DNA from: Acidocella aminolytica 101 = DSM 11237
GTDB taxonomy: Bacteria > Pseudomonadota > Alphaproteobacteria > Acetobacterales > Acetobacteraceae
DNA: 63,227 bases
Direction: 5' to 3'
Assembly (NCBI RefSeq): GCF_900129125.1
Contig: NZ_FQVJ01000023.1
Coordinates: forward strand, 1-63,227
The notes beneath the pieces are model-generated. The model had not been told where the DNA came from and ran no database searches. It saw only the letters and a list, made by a program, of their open reading frames with translations. A program made the translations under genes and the position numbers. Each line of letters begins with the position of its first letter. Position 1 is the stretch's first letter. Shown here piece by piece: positions 16,589 to 25,842 of the stretch.

Positions 16589-16947
16589 TGAACATGATCG
16601 CCCCGCTGCTTTTGGCGCAGGGGCAGAGATTGCGCATGACCAGTTTCTGGCCCGTGTTGGCCCGAGCGTGGCCCTTGGCGCTGCTGGTGGGAATGCTGGG
16701 CATTCCCACGCTCGCCTATGCCCAGACCGTCTCAGGCGGTGCCAGTCCACAGACCATGATCAATAATGTCTGCACCTTCATCCTGGGGCCGTTCGGCGAG
16801 ACGATCGCCGTGCTCGGGATTATCGGCATCGGGTTTTTGTTCATGTTCGGCCGGGCCTCGCTTGGGGTGATCGCGGGCATTATCGGCGGCATCGTCATCA
16901 TGTTCGGGGCCTCCTATCTGGGCCAGACCCTGACCGGGGGCGGTTGA
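16585..16947 (+). CDS. virB2: VirB2 major pilin
   Basis: This 120-residue propilin has a long leader (about 46 residues, ending TLAYAQ) and two hydrophobic helices (ETIAVLGIIGIGFLFMFG and GVIAGIIGGIVIMFGASYL), as in TrbC/VirB2 pilins. The start overlaps the virB1 stop (ATGA). The single Cys in NNVCTFI is at the mature N-terminal region. It would form the conjugative pilus. Confidence 0.88.
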   Translation: MMNMIAPLLLAQGQRLRMTSFWPVLARAWPLALLVGMLGIPTLAYAQTVSGGASPQTMINNVCTFILGPFGETIAVLGIIGIGFLFMFGRASLGVIAGIIGGIVIMFGASYLGQTLTGGG

Positions 16948-16948
16948 G

Positions 16949-17287
16949 ATGGAGCCCCTGGAGACCGATACGCTGTACCTCGCGGCAACGAGACCCGCGA
17001 TGTTCATGGGCGTGCCGCTCAGTCTCGGGGCCATGCTGCTCATGCTGGCCGGGCTGATCGTGGTGGTGCTGAAGAACCCGCTTTATCTGGCAGTCATGGC
17101 GCCACTCTGGCTGGCGGCACGCGAGCTGGTGGCGCGCGATTATAACGCGGTTGGTGTTGTGCTGCTTTATTTGCGCACCGCAGGCCGCTCGGTTGATAGC
17201 AAGCGCTGGGGCGGGGCGTCGGTGTCGCCGGCGCCGGTTCGTGGCCATCGTAATGGCCATGGGCGGGGGATGCTCGATGTGGGGTGA
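16949..17287 (+). CDS. virB3: VirB3 inner-membrane protein
   Basis: This 112-residue protein contains the typical VirB3 pattern: a short cytosolic start (ETDTLYLAATRPAMFMGVPL), one hydrophobic hairpin (about 22-62) and a basic tail. It begins 1 nt after the virB2 stop and runs 11 nt into virB4. VirB3 sits beside VirB4 in the inner-membrane complex and is needed for pilus assembly. Confidence 0.85.
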   Translation: MEPLETDTLYLAATRPAMFMGVPLSLGAMLLMLAGLIVVVLKNPLYLAVMAPLWLAARELVARDYNAVGVVLLYLRTAGRSVDSKRWGGASVSPAPVRGHRNGHGRGMLDVG

Positions 17288-19679
17288 TGCCAGCCGCACC
17301 GAGCGCGCCGCCACGCAGTATCTGCCCTATATCGGGCATATCGGGCCGCAAACCCTGCTGCTGGAAAATGGCGCGCTGCTGGCAATGGCAAATGTGGAGG
17401 GTCAGGCGTTCGAACTGGCTGACCATGCAGCGCGTAACGCCCGGCTGCGGCTGCTCAACACTCTGTACCGCAATCTCGCCGATGATAACGTCACCCTCCA
17501 TACGCATCTTATCCGCCATGAAGACGCGGGCGCGGTTCCCGCCCGCCGGTTCCGCTCGGGCTTTGCCCAGGCGTTGGATGAAACCTACAGGCGGAGCGCT
17601 CTGGATGGCCGGCTGTATCGGAATGATTATTTCGTCAGCCTGCTTGTTTCACCGCGCAGCCCGCTGGGCACGGGCATAGCCCGAAAATGGGCGCGGCGGG
17701 GGCGTAAAATACCGGAGACCTCGGAGGGGCTGGCGCGGGAGTTAGAGGATAAGTGGATCATTCTGGCGAATGGGCTGGAAGGGTTCAGAGTCCGGCGGCT
17801 GGGGGTGGTTGAGCGGGATGGTATTGCCTTCTCGGAAATAGCTGAGGCGCTGCGGTTGGTCGTCACCGCCCGGCCGCTACCCGTACCGATCATCTCCGGG
17901 CATCTGGGAGATTCGATCTACACTGACCGCGTGATTTGCGGGCGGCGCGGCATTGAAATCCGTGCCCCGGACAAAAGCCTGTTCGGGACCATTTTTTCCT
18001 TCCGCGAATACCCGGCCAAGACCAGGCCGGGGATGCTCAACACGCTGCTCTCGGTGCCGTTCCCCATCGTGTTGTCGCAATCCTTCGCCTTCGTCACCCG
18101 CGCCCAGGCGCAGGACCGGCTTTCCTTGAAATCCGCGCAGATGCTGGGCGCGCAGGATAAGGCGCTAAGCCAGATTGCCGGGCTGGATGAGGCGGCGGAT
18201 GCCCTGGCATCCAACGAATTCGTCATGGGCGCGCACCACCTCTCGCTGGCGGTATATGGCACTTCGCTGGCCGAGGTGGAGGAGCGGGCGGGGCTGGCGC
18301 GCGGACGGTTGGCCGATGCCGGGGCGGTGGTGGTTGAGGAGCGGCTAGGGTTGGAGGCGGCTTTCTGGTCGCAACTGCCAGGTAATCTGGAATGGCGGAC
18401 CCGGCCGGGGGCGATCAACTCACGCAATTTCGCCGGGCTTTCCAGCTTCGACAATTTCCCCGCCGGAGAAAAAGCCGGCCACTGGGGCGCTCCCATCGCG
18501 CGGTTCCGTACCGATGGCGGCACTGCTTATGATTACGTGCCGCATGTGGCCGATGTGGCGATGACGATCATCTTCGGACCCATCGGCTCCGGCAAGACCG
18601 CGCTGTTGATGTTTCTGCTCGCGATGTTCGAGCAGGCGATGGTGCCGCACGCTGACGCGGAGGGGCCGTCCCCACGGCCCAATGGGTCTGTGGTGTTTTT
18701 CGATAAGGACCGGGGCGGAGAATTGCTGGTCCGTGCCACGGCTGGGACATATCTCGAATTGCGGCGCGGCGAAGCCTCCGGCCTCGCACCCTTACGAGGC
18801 CTCAAGGATACCGAAGCGGATCGGGATTTTCTGCGGGGCTGGTTGATCGCGCTGGTGCAAAGCGACGGCAAAGGCGGTCTCGCCCCCGATGAAGAAAAGC
18901 GCCTGGAGCGCGCCATCGCCCGGCAGTTGAGTATGCCGGAGGAGTTGCGCTCGCTTGCGGGTCTGCGGGAGTTCCTCGGTCATACCGACCCGATGGGGCT
19001 TGGCCCCCGGCTTGAGAAATGGTGCCGAGGCAACGCCCTGGGCTGGGCGTTTGACGGCGAGCGGGATGACGTCAGTCTCGATGGCGCGATTACCGGCGTC
19101 GATATGACGCAATTGCTGGAGCATGACGAGGTCTGTGCGCCCGCCGGGGCTTATCTGCTCTACCGGGTGACGCAGATTCTCGATGGGCGGCGGGTGGTGC
19201 TGAGCATCGATGAATTCCGCTTCTATCTCAAGAACCCACAATTCGCCGCCGTGGTGGATAATCTGCTGCTGACCGTGCGCAAGAGCAATGGCGCGGTATT
19301 TCTGGCCTTACAGATGCCCGAGCATATTCTGGAAAGCCCGCTTGGGCCATCGATCGTGGCGCAATGCCAAACGAAAATCATGTTCCCGTCGCCGACGGCG
19401 GATCGAGCGGTCTATATTGATGGGCTCAAATGCACCGAAGGTGAGTATCGCGCCGTGCGCGAGTACATGGTGGTGGGCAAACGCCGGTTCCTGCTCAAAC
19501 GCGAGAAAGCCAGTGTCATCTGCGAATTCGATTTGAGTGCGATGCGCGACTATGTCGCCATTCTCTCAGGTCGCGCTAATACTGTGCGCTTCGCGGAAAA
19601 ACTGCGCCGGCGGCTGGGCGATGTTCCCGAGCAATGGCTGCCGGAATTTTTGCGTTCCTATCATGATGCCAAGGACTGA
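17277..19679 (+). CDS. virB4: VirB4 type IV secretion ATPase
   Basis: This 800-residue ATPase is the largest motor of the mating channel. Walker A is GPIGSGKTALL at about 434-444, and Walker B is VVLSIDEFRFYL at about 640-651. The N-terminal CagE/TrbE domain region contains YLPYIGHIGPQTLLLENGALL and NDYFVSLLVSP. The start at 17277 (ATG-TGG-GGT) is chosen inside the end of virB3; upstream codons show no family similarity. Confidence 0.9.
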   Translation: MWGDASRTERAATQYLPYIGHIGPQTLLLENGALLAMANVEGQAFELADHAARNARLRLLNTLYRNLADDNVTLHTHLIRHEDAGAVPARRFRSGFAQALDETYRRSALDGRLYRNDYFVSLLVSPRSPLGTGIARKWARRGRKIPETSEGLARELEDKWIILANGLEGFRVRRLGVVERDGIAFSEIAEALRLVVTARPLPVPIISGHLGDSIYTDRVICGRRGIEIRAPDKSLFGTIFSFREYPAKTRPGMLNTLLSVPFPIVLSQSFAFVTRAQAQDRLSLKSAQMLGAQDKALSQIAGLDEAADALASNEFVMGAHHLSLAVYGTSLAEVEERAGLARGRLADAGAVVVEERLGLEAAFWSQLPGNLEWRTRPGAINSRNFAGLSSFDNFPAGEKAGHWGAPIARFRTDGGTAYDYVPHVADVAMTIIFGPIGSGKTALLMFLLAMFEQAMVPHADAEGPSPRPNGSVVFFDKDRGGELLVRATAGTYLELRRGEASGLAPLRGLKDTEADRDFLRGWLIALVQSDGKGGLAPDEEKRLERAIARQLSMPEELRSLAGLREFLGHTDPMGLGPRLEKWCRGNALGWAFDGERDDVSLDGAITGVDMTQLLEHDEVCAPAGAYLLYRVTQILDGRRVVLSIDEFRFYLKNPQFAAVVDNLLLTVRKSNGAVFLALQMPEHILESPLGPSIVAQCQTKIMFPSPTADRAVYIDGLKCTEGEYRAVREYMVVGKRRFLLKREKASVICEFDLSAMRDYVAILSGRANTVRFAEKLRRRLGDVPEQWLPEFLRSYHDAKD

Positions 19680-19691
19680 CAGGAGGATCTT

Positions 19692-20414
19692 ATGAGACCA
19701 GCATTGTTCGCGGCTGTGATATTGGGCGCCGGCGTGATGTTTGACCTGGGCGCGGCGCAGCAGGCCGTAGCACAGATGGCGGTGATCGATAGCGCCAATC
19801 TGGCACAGAATATTCGAACCGCGGCACAGGAGGTTCTTGCGGTTGAGCAGCTCAAGGCGCAACTTGCCCAGCTTGAGCAGACTTATCAGATGTTCACCAA
19901 CCCCACCAATATTCTCGGTATGGCGGCGGGGATGGAAAATCAGTCCATTGAAAATCCGATGCCGGTGGCCAATGCGATGGCGGGATTGGTCGACGGCTCT
20001 ACTTCGCCCACCGGTGCGGCGGCGAGTTATTATAACCAAAGCCATGTTTATTCGCCAACGGATGGCTCGATCGCGAGTGCGCAGCTGAATGCCAATGGTA
20101 ATAGCATTGCTAATATCGAAGGCATGGCGGCAACGAATCTTGCTTCTATTCAGCAGCGCATGCAGGAATTGCCGAGTTTGGAATCGGATCTGAACGCGGC
20201 AAGTTCCATCACGCAGGTTGACGCGATCAACGGCCGTATCGCGGCGGAGAGCCAGTTCGTACAGGCGCAACAGGCGCAGGCGCAGAATCTTCAGGTGCTG
20301 GCCAGCGAGCAGGCGCAGTCTCAGCAACAGCAGCAACAAGAACAATATGATGAGGACCAGACCAATCTTGTAAGCGAATTGCAGGCTGATGCAGCCGCAA
20401 ATGGAGGGCAATGA
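19692..20414 (+). CDS. virB5: VirB5/TrbJ-like minor pilin protein
   Basis: This 240-residue secreted protein has a signal peptide to about residue 28 and a helical body with LAQLEQTYQMFTNPTNILGMA, typical of the VirB5 start, ending in a Gln-rich coil (about 190-225). VirB5 proteins cap the pilus and contact recipients. AGGAGG precedes the ATG. From about here to virB7 the DNA is visibly richer in A and T than its neighbours, which suggests that this segment was exchanged. Confidence 0.82.
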   Translation: MRPALFAAVILGAGVMFDLGAAQQAVAQMAVIDSANLAQNIRTAAQEVLAVEQLKAQLAQLEQTYQMFTNPTNILGMAAGMENQSIENPMPVANAMAGLVDGSTSPTGAAASYYNQSHVYSPTDGSIASAQLNANGNSIANIEGMAATNLASIQQRMQELPSLESDLNAASSITQVDAINGRIAAESQFVQAQQAQAQNLQVLASEQAQSQQQQQQEQYDEDQTNLVSELQADAAANGGQ

Positions 20415-20770
20415 TGTTTTACCCGTCCCGAATACAAATCATTGTTGCCGTTGTAGCGATAGCCGGTGTGAGTGGGTTGATCGGCGGCATCGAATATAGC
20501 GCACATCGCTCTGGCCGCTCGATATCCGGGCAAGGGCAGGTGTTCGAGCTCCCTCCAACCGCAATTGTGCATACAGCCAGCTGGTATGTCGCACATCCCG
20601 ACATCGTCAAACAGGACGAGGCGCGGTGCGGCGATAATGCCGCTACGATATCTCAAGCCGCCTGTCAGAATGTCGAGTCGGCCGAGGAGCAATTGCTTGC
20701 CGTTCAAATGCGCAATGCCGCCGCTCAAAATAATGCATTGGCGAAATCAAACGCCATGAAAGTGCCATGA
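20411..20770 (+). CDS. eexN: EexN-like entry-exclusion protein
   Basis: This 119-residue protein has one N-terminal membrane segment (about 9-26) and the EexN-type body: HTASWYVAHPDIVKQDEARC, then CQNVESAEEQL. Such proteins stop redundant mating with cells already holding the plasmid. Most relatives are lipoproteins; no lipobox is seen here, so anchorage is by the N-terminal helix. The start overlaps the virB5 stop, and virB6 follows. Confidence 0.75.
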   Translation: MMFYPSRIQIIVAVVAIAGVSGLIGGIEYSAHRSGRSISGQGQVFELPPTAIVHTASWYVAHPDIVKQDEARCGDNAATISQAACQNVESAEEQLLAVQMRNAAAQNNALAKSNAMKVP

Positions 20771-20777
20771 GGTAAAA

Positions 20778-21695
20778 ATGGCCAGTACGGACAATTACGC
20801 GCCATTCTATACTTTTGATCAAATCATCCAGGCGCCGTTTACGAGCAGCTTGGAGACAACTGTCAATGCGGCGATGTCAGCGATCCAGGGGCCTTTAACC
20901 GCACTTGTGGTTCTGTGGATCATTGTAACAGGTATCTTGGTTATGCGGGGTGATGTCGCTGTTCGCCAAGGCGTCAGCCGGATTATAACGATTAGCCTGG
21001 TCACCGGGGTTTTGATGTCAACAACTCTCTATGACCAGTATGTCGTAACGTTCTTCACGGTGGGGTTGCCAAACTATTTGGCATCTACGTTTTTGGGCGT
21101 CACGGGTTCGGCACCGGCCGCGCATCAATTCGACGCTCTTTGGAATTCGGCGTCAGAGGTCTTTGCCATCGCTGAAAATCACATGAATTTTCTGAATGTG
21201 CTTTACTCCGTTCAGCTTGCGATCTTGCAAAGCCTGATGGTCTTCCCTATTGGTTTGGTCTTTTTGATCTACGAAGCAACAAGAATATTAACGGATGTTG
21301 TCGTTTGCTTGGGATCGTTTGTTCTTGCGGGTTACTTGTTCGGAGCTACAAGGGGTGTCGCCGACCGGTTTGTTGGAAAGCTTATAGGACTAACGCTTTT
21401 GACGTTGCTGGTCGACATCGTTTTAGCCATTATCATCAATGGCTTTATCACCTACGTGAACAGCACATTGGGTGATGTCGCAACGGCATCAAAACCAGAA
21501 GCAATTTTGATTTGCACACAGCTCGTTATCTTCCTGGCGATTGGCAGCTTGATAACCTGCTTCCTGCCAGGGATTGCCGCCTATATTGGCGGTGGAATCT
21601 CTGTAAGTCCCCTTGCCATGGCTGCTTCGGCAACGCAGGCGAGGCGTATCGTTCAGACGTCACGTAGTAAAGCAAATACGGGGTCGGTCAGATGA
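20778..21695 (+). CDS. virB6: VirB6 polytopic membrane protein
   Basis: This 305-residue protein has at least six hydrophobic segments, including LTALVVLWIIVTGILVMRG (about 37-55), SLMVFPIGLVFLIYEATRI and ILICTQLVIFLAIGSLITCF. The conserved Trp in the first helix matches VirB6/TrbL. VirB6 carries DNA across the inner membrane. Base composition is clearly more A+T-rich than virB4 or virB8. Confidence 0.88.
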   Translation: MASTDNYAPFYTFDQIIQAPFTSSLETTVNAAMSAIQGPLTALVVLWIIVTGILVMRGDVAVRQGVSRIITISLVTGVLMSTTLYDQYVVTFFTVGLPNYLASTFLGVTGSAPAAHQFDALWNSASEVFAIAENHMNFLNVLYSVQLAILQSLMVFPIGLVFLIYEATRILTDVVVCLGSFVLAGYLFGATRGVADRFVGKLIGLTLLTLLVDIVLAIIINGFITYVNSTLGDVATASKPEAILICTQLVIFLAIGSLITCFLPGIAAYIGGGISVSPLAMAASATQARRIVQTSRSKANTGSVR

Positions 21696-21985
21696 ACGCA
21701 AACGCGCAGTTTGTTCCATATTTTGCTGAAAGCGCCAGTTGCTTTTTTTGGGGATGGATTTTGTGCCGGAAATTCATCTCTGCCAAACCGTTGCCTGGTG
21801 TTTTGCGCCTTGCTGGAAAATTCGTGAAATTGTGCTTGGTTCTTATCACTTTTGGCCTCCTCGCTGGTTGCTCCAATCCCGATCCGCTTGCTGTGGCGTC
21901 CGGGCCGCTCTTCGCGCTGAATGCGGGGCATTGGCAGCCAACGCCGCGTGATTTGGCGGCACCCCCAAAAGTCGCGGATCGGTAG
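21692..21985 (+). CDS. virB7: VirB7-like outer-membrane lipoprotein
   Basis: This protein has 97 residues from the ATG that overlaps the virB6 stop. A lipobox (LLAGC) follows a hydrophobic stretch at about residues 44-58. A GTG at 21824 would give a shorter, more normal lipoprotein (MKLCLVLITFGLLAGC), and I think it is the likelier start. The mature part is only about 39 residues and carries PLFALNAGHWQPTPRDL. VirB7 pins the outer-membrane core complex and partners VirB9, encoded two genes downstream. Confidence 0.7.
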   Translation: MNANAQFVPYFAESASCFFWGWILCRKFISAKPLPGVLRLAGKFVKLCLVLITFGLLAGCSNPDPLAVASGPLFALNAGHWQPTPRDLAAPPKVADR

Positions 21986-21991
21986 GGCGCT

Positions 21992-22684
21992 ATGGACCAA
22001 TCCTCAGGTGCTTTCCCCCTCGCACCCGCCATGCTGGAGCAGCATTACAAGCAAGTGCTGTCCTTCCAGGAAGCGCGGACGCGCTCAGCGCGGCTGCTCT
22101 CCAAAGGTGCCTTGGTGGCGCTAGTGGTTTCCATGGTGGCCAATGCCGGTCTGGGTTGGGCTGTGGCCTCCATGCTGCCGTTGACCAAATTGGTGCCGGT
22201 GTATTTTCTGATCCGCCCGGACGGCACGATCGATGATTCTGTTTCGCTTTCCACCTTGCCGGCTTCCACGCATCAGGCGGTGATCCGCTCTGCCCTCTGG
22301 CAATATGTGCAGATGCGCGAGGGGTACTCCTATGACACAGCGCGCTATCGCTACGACATTGTCTCCGGCATGTCGGATGCTGCCACCAAAGCCGCGTATC
22401 AAGCCTGGTTCAATTATCCGAACCCGCAATCCCCACAAGTGATCATCGGCAAGAACGGTGTGGTCACGGTTGAGCCGATCTCAGTGGCGCTGATCGGGCC
22501 GGGTGTGGCGCAGGTGCGTTATCAGCGGATTTTCGAGGCGGGCATGAATAGCGCTGTCACGACCACCTGGACCGCCACCGAACAATTCGAGCAGGTCGAC
22601 ACCTTGCCCGATGCTGAACGCCTGACCGATCCGGGCGGGATCATTATCACCAGCTATCAGGATGAAGAGGATACCGCACCATGA
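21992..22684 (+). CDS. virB8: VirB8 inner-membrane scaffold
   Basis: This 230-residue protein has a cytosolic start, one membrane helix (about 41-62), and a periplasmic NTF2-like domain with LVPVYFLIRPDG, MREGYSYDTARYRYDIVS and VRYQRIFE. VirB8 nucleates the mating channel and binds VirB9 and VirB10. The stop overlaps the virB9 ATG by 4 nt. Base composition returns to that of the rest of the operon. Confidence 0.9.
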   Translation: MDQSSGAFPLAPAMLEQHYKQVLSFQEARTRSARLLSKGALVALVVSMVANAGLGWAVASMLPLTKLVPVYFLIRPDGTIDDSVSLSTLPASTHQAVIRSALWQYVQMREGYSYDTARYRYDIVSGMSDAATKAAYQAWFNYPNPQSPQVIIGKNGVVTVEPISVALIGPGVAQVRYQRIFEAGMNSAVTTTWTATEQFEQVDTLPDAERLTDPGGIIITSYQDEEDTAP

Positions 22685-23607
22685 GGCGGGTTCTTGCAGC
22701 GGCCGCATTTGGCTGGTGGCTGACCATGGCGGTGGCGCATCAGGCTCATGCGGATCAAACCCCGGTCGCCGGACGGTATGACAGCCGCATGCGCTATGTC
22801 GCCTATAATCCCGGGCAGGTGGTGCATTTATCGACCATCGTGGGAGCAACGATGGTGGTCAGCTTCGCCCCCGACGAAACCGTAACCTCCGTCGCGGAAA
22901 CCGACAGTCTGCATCTGGCGGCTGTGCCGAAGGGGAATTATCTGTTCCTCAAGCCCAGTGCGGCGCTGACATTGCAGCCAATTATTGTGCTGACCCAGCG
23001 CTCGGATGGGTCGCTGCGCCGCTATGTGTTTGAGATCGAGACGGTGAGCGCGCCGAGCACGGCGGATGGCGCCAAGGGCGTGTTCTATGCGGTGCAGTTC
23101 ACCTATCCGGCGGACGCGGCCAAAGCTGCGGCGGCGCGCGCGGCTCTCGATGCCAAAAAGGTGGAGCAGCTCAACCAGCAGGCCTTGCGGCGGGCGACGC
23201 AAATGGCGGCGAATGCGGCGCTGCAAGATGAGCAGACCAATCCCAGTGCCGGGCCGCGCAATTACCGCTATGTTGCCCAAGGTGACCGCTCCCTCGCGCC
23301 GGTGGCGGTGTGGGATAACGGCTATTCCACCCTGCTGCAATTTGCCGGGAATCAGCGCATTCCTTCGATCTTCGTGATCGACCCGGATGGCAAGGAGGCC
23401 AGCGCCAGTTACGCGGTCAATGGCGATATCGTACAGCTTGACCAGACCGCGCGGGAGTGGCGGCTGCGCGATGGCGGCACGGTGCTGAATATCTACAATC
23501 TTGGCTATCAGTCGGTGGGTGGTAATCCCGAAACCGGGACGACTAGCCCGGACGTGTCGCGGGTCGTTGTGCCGCCAAGCGCGCCGCAGAAAGAGGCATC
23601 GCCATGA
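22681..23607 (+). CDS. virB9: VirB9 outer-membrane core protein
   Basis: This 308-residue periplasmic/outer-membrane protein has a signal peptide (to about 25, HAHA/DQ). The N-terminal domain contains DSRMRYVAYNPGQVVHLST, the classic VirB9 opening, and the C-terminal domain contains RNYRYVAQGD, VWDNGYSTLLQF and GKEASASYAVNGDIVQLDQ. With VirB7 and VirB10 it forms the outer core ring. It overlaps both neighbours by 4 nt. Confidence 0.92.
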   Translation: MRRVLAAAAFGWWLTMAVAHQAHADQTPVAGRYDSRMRYVAYNPGQVVHLSTIVGATMVVSFAPDETVTSVAETDSLHLAAVPKGNYLFLKPSAALTLQPIIVLTQRSDGSLRRYVFEIETVSAPSTADGAKGVFYAVQFTYPADAAKAAAARAALDAKKVEQLNQQALRRATQMAANAALQDEQTNPSAGPRNYRYVAQGDRSLAPVAVWDNGYSTLLQFAGNQRIPSIFVIDPDGKEASASYAVNGDIVQLDQTAREWRLRDGGTVLNIYNLGYQSVGGNPETGTTSPDVSRVVVPPSAPQKEASP

Positions 23608-24809
23608 GCGGACAGGTTCCGGGCGGCCAGCAGACTCCCGGCTCGGCCCCGGCCGCTCAAACGTCAGCGGCGCAAACAGCATCGCAGGCAGGGGGATCAC
23701 CCGTCGAGGATGGGCGTTCGCCGGTTGCAGGTACTGCGCGCCGGGAGTTGAGCATTGGCACCAAGCTCGGTCTCTTGGCGCTGATCGGGGTGCTGGGGCT
23801 GGGGTTTATCTGGTTCAACGCGCTGTTCAGCCATAAGCGGGCGGTGGGACGCGGCGCTGTCCCAGCTTTGTACACGAGTGGGGGCGAGGTATTTGCCGCC
23901 CCGCCCGCGCAAGCCACCAAGCCTGTTGTACAGACCTTGCCTACGCCAACGGATGCACAGGCGCCGTTGCTTGGGTCTGCATCGCAATCCTCACCGCAAT
24001 CGGCGCCGATCCTGGCATATTCTGGCTCGAGCGTGCCCGTGCCTGTTCAGCAGGCTTCGGCATCCACTGCGAGCGCTCAGCCTGGCGGCGCGGTGGTCCC
24101 GCCAGCACCCGATCAATCCCCTTTGGCGGCCCGGCTGAAGCCGACAGTTCTGGATGGCGAACAGGCCACGGTTATGCGGCATCCGGACATGGTGATCACT
24201 GAAGGCACGATAATTCCCTGCACCCTGCAAACCGCCATCGACAGTCAGCTGCCGGGGCTGGTCACCTGTGTTGTGCCGATCGATATCAGAGGCGCCACGG
24301 GCAATGTCGTGCTGCTGGATCGCGGCACCAAAATCATCGGTCAGTTGGAAACCGGGCTGCTGCAGGGGCAGAACCGGGTGTTCGTCGATTGGACCCGGGC
24401 GGAGACACCGGATCATGTGATCGTCACGCTGGATTCACCTGGCTCTGATGAGCTGGGCCGGGCGGGTTTGCCGGGAGCGGTGAATAATCATTTCTGGGAC
24501 AGGTTTGGCGGGGCGCTGATGCTGACACTGGTGCAGGGCGGCTTGCAGGCCGGAACCCTGGCGGCAGCGGGCAATGGCAACAACAACTCGACCTCGCAGC
24601 AGGCGGCCCTCGGTTTTGTTTATGCCGCGCAAAGCAATGGCCAATCGGTTGCCAATACGGCACTGGCCAATTCGATCAATATCCCGCCGACCCTGACCAA
24701 GAACCAGGGTGATACCGTGTCATTGATCGTCGCGCATGATCTGGATTTTTCCAGCGTGTACCGTCTGCGGCTGGACAATATTGGTGCGGAGACCGGCGAT
24801 GGTGGGTGA
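23604..24809 (+). CDS. virB10: VirB10 channel protein
   Basis: This 401-residue protein spans both membranes. A cytosolic Gln/Ala/Pro-rich start precedes a membrane helix (about 53-72), a long Pro/Gln/Ser-rich periplasmic linker, and the conserved C-terminal domain: LPGLVTCVVPIDIRGATGN, VVLLDRGTKIIGQ, RVFVDWTRAETPD, LPGAVNNHFWDRFGGALML. VirB10 senses ATP use and gates the channel. It overlaps virB9 and virB11. Confidence 0.92.
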   Translation: MSGQVPGGQQTPGSAPAAQTSAAQTASQAGGSPVEDGRSPVAGTARRELSIGTKLGLLALIGVLGLGFIWFNALFSHKRAVGRGAVPALYTSGGEVFAAPPAQATKPVVQTLPTPTDAQAPLLGSASQSSPQSAPILAYSGSSVPVPVQQASASTASAQPGGAVVPPAPDQSPLAARLKPTVLDGEQATVMRHPDMVITEGTIIPCTLQTAIDSQLPGLVTCVVPIDIRGATGNVVLLDRGTKIIGQLETGLLQGQNRVFVDWTRAETPDHVIVTLDSPGSDELGRAGLPGAVNNHFWDRFGGALMLTLVQGGLQAGTLAAAGNGNNNSTSQQAALGFVYAAQSNGQSVANTALANSINIPPTLTKNQGDTVSLIVAHDLDFSSVYRLRLDNIGAETGDGG

Positions 24810-25839
24810 GGCGGCGCAATTGCTGAATTACCTGATGCAGCCTCTGGCGCCCTGGCTGGATGACCCGGCGACGGAGGAGATTTGCATCAACCGGCCCGGC
24901 GAGCTGTTCGTGCGCCAGCGCGGCCAGTTCCGTGCCGAAGCAGTGCCGTTCGATTATGCGGACCTCGAGGATATTGCCACCTTGGCCGGGGCATTGCGCA
25001 AACAGGATGTCGGGCCGCGCAGCCCGCTTTGTGCCACGGAGCTGCCGGGTGGTGAGCGGCTGCAAATCTGCATGCCGCCCGCCGTGCCGCGAGGTTCGCT
25101 GAGTATCACCATCCGCAAGCCTGGGGTCTCGGTGGCGCCGCTCGACTCGCTGGTGAGCCGCTACCGAGTGACGGGCTGGAATCTCTGGGCTGGCCGTGAG
25201 CAAGCGGCGCAGCATGATTATGCCGCTTTGCTCGCTCTGTACGATGAAGGGGATATCCAAAAGTTCCTGGAACGCGCGGTGCGGGCGCGGCTGACTATTC
25301 TGCTTTGTGGCGCCACCGGCTCAGGCAAGACGACCATGAGCAAGACCCTGATCAGCGCCATCCCGGCCCATGAGCGCCTGATCACCATCGAGGATACGCT
25401 CGAGCTGGTGATTCCGCAGCCCAACCATGTCCGCCTGCTTTACGGCAAGGATAATATCGGCTCAGCCCGGGTGACGCCGGAGATGCTGCTGCAGGCCAGC
25501 CTGCGCATGAAGCCGGACCGGATCTTGTTGCAGGAACTGCGCGATGACTCGGCCTGGACCTATATCAATGAGATCGTCTCCGGCCATCCTGGTTCGATCA
25601 CCACCATCCATGGCCGGAACCCTGAACAGGCCTTCCGGCGGCTGTTCGCGCTGGTGAAGGGCAGCCCGCAAGGCGGGCGTTGGGATGACAGAACACTGAT
25701 GGAGTTCTTGTCCGCTGCTGTCGATCTGATCATCCCGTTTCACAATGAAGGGGCGGTTTATCAGATCGGCGAGGTCTGGTTCGCCGCCGATGCCGCTCGT
25801 CGTGGTGAGACGGCAGCGCATTTGCTGCGGGCGGCTTGA
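24799..25839 (+). CDS. virB11: VirB11 traffic ATPase
   Basis: This 346-residue hexameric ATPase has Walker A LLCGATGSGKTTMSKTL at about 168-182, the Asp box IEDTLELVI, Walker B RILLQELRDDSAW and the His box GHPGSITTIHG. The start at 24799 overlaps the virB10 stop by 11 nt and matches the family N-terminus (LLNYLMQPLAPWLDDPATEEICINRPGE region). It would switch the machine between pilus building and DNA transfer. Confidence 0.92.
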   Translation: MVGEAAQLLNYLMQPLAPWLDDPATEEICINRPGELFVRQRGQFRAEAVPFDYADLEDIATLAGALRKQDVGPRSPLCATELPGGERLQICMPPAVPRGSLSITIRKPGVSVAPLDSLVSRYRVTGWNLWAGREQAAQHDYAALLALYDEGDIQKFLERAVRARLTILLCGATGSGKTTMSKTLISAIPAHERLITIEDTLELVIPQPNHVRLLYGKDNIGSARVTPEMLLQASLRMKPDRILLQELRDDSAWTYINEIVSGHPGSITTIHGRNPEQAFRRLFALVKGSPQGGRWDDRTLMEFLSAAVDLIIPFHNEGAVYQIGEVWFAADAARRGETAAHLLRAA

Positions 25840-25842
25840 GCC

